Source: Bdellovibrionaceae bacterium UBA5009
GTDB lineage: Bacteria; Bdellovibrionota; Bdellovibrionia; Bdellovibrionales; Bdellovibrionaceae
Direction of reading: 5' to 3'
NCBI GenBank assembly: GCA_002396665.1
Contig: DGYJ01000087.1
Location: 1-6,643 of the forward strand
Length of the DNA stretch: 6,643 nucleotides
The translations under genes and the position numbers were made by a program. Each line of letters starts with the position of its first letter. Position 1 is the first letter of the stretch. Positions 4,814 through 6,643 of this stretch are shown in pieces. Below the pieces are notes generated by a model. That model ran no database searches, was not told where the DNA came from, and worked only from the letters and a program-made list of their open reading frames with translations.

Positions 4814-6643
4814 ATGTCAGCAAAAATCGAAACAACACCAGAAATGGTTCAAAAAGTTTACGCGACCACAAGACAAAAAACTGAAGTCGTTAAAAAACGC
4901 TTAGGCCGTGATCTGACACTGGCTGAAAAAATTCTTTTTGGACATTTGGATGATCCTCAAAATCAAGAATTGAAACGTGGTGAAAGTTTTCTTTTGTTAA
5001 GACCTGACCGTGTGGCCATGCAAGATGCAACAGCACAGATGGCGATTTTGCAATTTATGTTGGCTGGTAAAGACGAAGCCGCAGTTCCTTCAACTGTTCA
5101 CTGTGATCACTTGATCTTAGCTTATCAGGGCAAAGAAAAAGATATGCCTGCCGCAAATAAAGTGAACGAAGAAGTTTATAATTTCTTAGCTTCGGCCTCT
5201 TCACGTTACAATATTGGTTTTTGGAAGCCAGGCGCAGGGATTATCCATCAAGTGATTTTAGAAAACTATGCATTCCCAGGTGGATTGATGATTGGGACAG
5301 ATTCCCACACTCCGAATGCGGGTGGTTTGGGAATGTGTGCAGTGGGTGTTGGTGGATCTGATGCCTCTGACGTGATGGCGGGACTGGCTTGGGAAGTTAA
5401 AAATCCTAAACTGATCGGTGTTCATTTGAAAGGTAAAATGAACGGATGGACTTCTGCAAAAGACGTGATCTTAAAACTTTGCGGAATGCTAACAGTTAAA
5501 GGCGGAACAGATAAAATTGTTGAGTACTTTGGTGATGGCGTTGCTTCGATCAGCTGTACTGGTAAGGCGACAATCACAAATATGGGTGCTGAACTTGGCG
5601 CCACTTGCTCTGTGTTCCCCTATGATGAGCGTATGGGAGCCTACTTAAAATCCACTGACCGTGCGGCGCTAGCAGATCTTGCGGCAAAAAATAAAGATAT
5701 TCTGTCTGCCGATGCCGACGTGATCGCAAATCCTAAAAAATATTTTGACGAAGTTTACGAAATTGATTTGTCAGTACTTGAGCCCCACTTGGTAGGACCT
5801 CACTCTCCAGATATTGCTCGTCCCATCAGCGCAATTGCCAAGGAAGCCAAAGAAAAAAATTGGCCAGTTAAGCTTTCAAGCGCTTTGATTGGAAGTTGTA
5901 CGAATTCAAGTTACGAAGATATCGGTCGTTCTGCGATGTTGGCAGAGCAAGCCATGTCTGTTGGAATCAAAATGAATCAACCATTTTTGGTGAGCCCAGG
6001 TTCGACTCAAATTCAAAAAACCATCGAGCGCGATGGTCAAATGCAAGTCTTCAATGCTGTCGGTGCGACTGTTCTTGCAAATGCTTGTGGACCTTGTATT
6101 GGCCAGTGGAAACGTGACGATGTGAAGTCCGGAGAGAAAAATACAATCGTGACTTCCTTCAACCGTAACTTCCGTGGTCGTAATGACTCGAATGCAGAAA
6201 CCTTGGCCTTTATTGGTTCACCAGAAATGGTCATGGCTTTGGGCCTAGCAGGTCGTTTGGATTTTAATCCAATGACGGAAGAGCTTGTTGGTCCAAAAGG
6301 AAAAATTAAATTAAAAGCCCCAGAGGCCCCAGAGCTTCCTGCAAAAGGTTTTATGGCCGACACTGAAGGCTATCAAAAGCCCGCAGGCCGTGATGCAAAA
6401 GTGATCGTGCCACCAGGATCTGATCGTTTGCAAATCTTGGCTCCATTTAAAGTTTGGGATGGCAAAGATTTCACCGACAATTTGGTTTTAGGTAAAGCTA
6501 AAGGCAAATGCACAACGGATCATATTTCACCGGGGGGGCCTTGGTTGAAATTCCGTGGTCACTTGGACAATATTTCTGACAATATGCTTTTGGGTGCAGA
6601 CAATGCATTCACTGGTGAAATCGGTAAAGGCACAAATCATCTG
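4814..6643 (+). CDS. acn: Aconitate hydratase, mitochondrial form (3' end outside window)
   Basis: Cytoplasmic TCA-cycle enzyme that interconverts citrate and isocitrate through cis-aconitate using a [4Fe-4S] cluster. The 610 codons visible cover about four fifths of a protein usually about 750-780 residues long. Cluster ligands are Cys362 (GSCTNSSYED) and Cys425 and Cys428 (ACGPCIGQW). Other active-site residues, matched to pig aconitase, are Gln70, Asp98-His99 (HCDH), His145, Asp163 and His165 (GTDSHTPNAGG), Glu260, and Arg451 and Arg456 (SFNRNFRGR). After a linker near 500-535 the swivelling domain 4 begins, with CTTDHIS and PWLKFRGHLDNIS, close to the mitochondrial enzyme; its catalytic Ser and two Arg lie beyond the window. 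The sequence follows the mitochondrial family rather than the AcnA/IRP1 or AcnB types usual in Proteobacteria. All visible catalytic residues are intact, so the enzyme should be active. It has its own predicted promoter and a leader hairpin; the transporter gene lies upstream. Confidence 0.97.
   Translation, partial: MSAKIETTPEMVQKVYATTRQKTEVVKKRLGRDLTLAEKILFGHLDDPQNQELKRGESFLLLRPDRVAMQDATAQMAILQFMLAGKDEAAVPSTVHCDHLILAYQGKEKDMPAANKVNEEVYNFLASASSRYNIGFWKPGAGIIHQVILENYAFPGGLMIGTDSHTPNAGGLGMCAVGVGGSDASDVMAGLAWEVKNPKLIGVHLKGKMNGWTSAKDVILKLCGMLTVKGGTDKIVEYFGDGVASISCTGKATITNMGAELGATCSVFPYDERMGAYLKSTDRAALADLAAKNKDILSADADVIANPKKYFDEVYEIDLSVLEPHLVGPHSPDIARPISAIAKEAKEKNWPVKLSSALIGSCTNSSYEDIGRSAMLAEQAMSVGIKMNQPFLVSPGSTQIQKTIERDGQMQVFNAVGATVLANACGPCIGQWKRDDVKSGEKNTIVTSFNRNFRGRNDSNAETLAFIGSPEMVMALGLAGRLDFNPMTEELVGPKGKIKLKAPEAPELPAKGFMADTEGYQKPAGRDAKVIVPPGSDRLQILAPFKVWDGKDFTDNLVLGKAKGKCTTDHISPGGPWLKFRGHLDNISDNMLLGADNAFTGEIGKGTNHL

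Noticed and set aside
6037..6363. 108-codon minus-strand open frame inside aconitase
   Set aside because: It lies wholly within a conserved enzyme with an intact frame; no ribosome site or protein family signature is visible.

Overview
The window holds five protein-coding genes that almost fill it. It suggests a Gram-negative environmental bacterium with moderate GC (mid-40s percent by eye), A/T-leaning codons and short spacers. The combination of a bacterial topoisomerase VI pair with a mitochondrial-form aconitase made me think of the Bdellovibrionota (predatory bacteria). That is inference only: there is no rRNA or other marker gene here, and I could not run a search.

Left part (1-2215, + strand): a two-gene unit for a type IIB topoisomerase. 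The first gene is the 3' part of topoisomerase VI subunit B; its ATPase domain lies upstream of the window. Three bases after its stop begins the complete subunit A, the Spo11-like DNA-cleaving subunit. Together they would make an A2B2 enzyme that passes one DNA duplex through another using ATP. The pair is standard in archaea and occurs in plants, but is uncommon in bacteria.

Middle (2183-3370, - strand): a complete gene for a fold-type I PLP enzyme resembling kynureninases and class V aminotransferases. It runs toward the topoisomerase unit, and its last 33 bases overlap the 3' end of subunit A. I see no terminator between them. A 76-bp spacer (3371-3446) separates its start from the divergent transporter gene.

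Right part (3447-6643, + strand): a 12-helix major facilitator superfamily transporter (substrate unknown, closest in feel to the metabolite:H+ symporter and sugar-porter branches), then a 128-bp spacer, then a mitochondrial-form aconitase cut by the window's right edge. The spacer has a good sigma70-type promoter (TTGAGG, 17 bp, TATCAT) and an 8-bp stem-loop in the predicted leader, so aconitase probably has its own transcription start. There are no RNA genes, mobile elements, CRISPR arrays or long repeats that I can support.

The item most worth follow-up is the bacterial topoisomerase VI, whose A subunit keeps the catalytic Tyr and the DxD metal ligands but departs from the usual DxDPxG Toprim motif.
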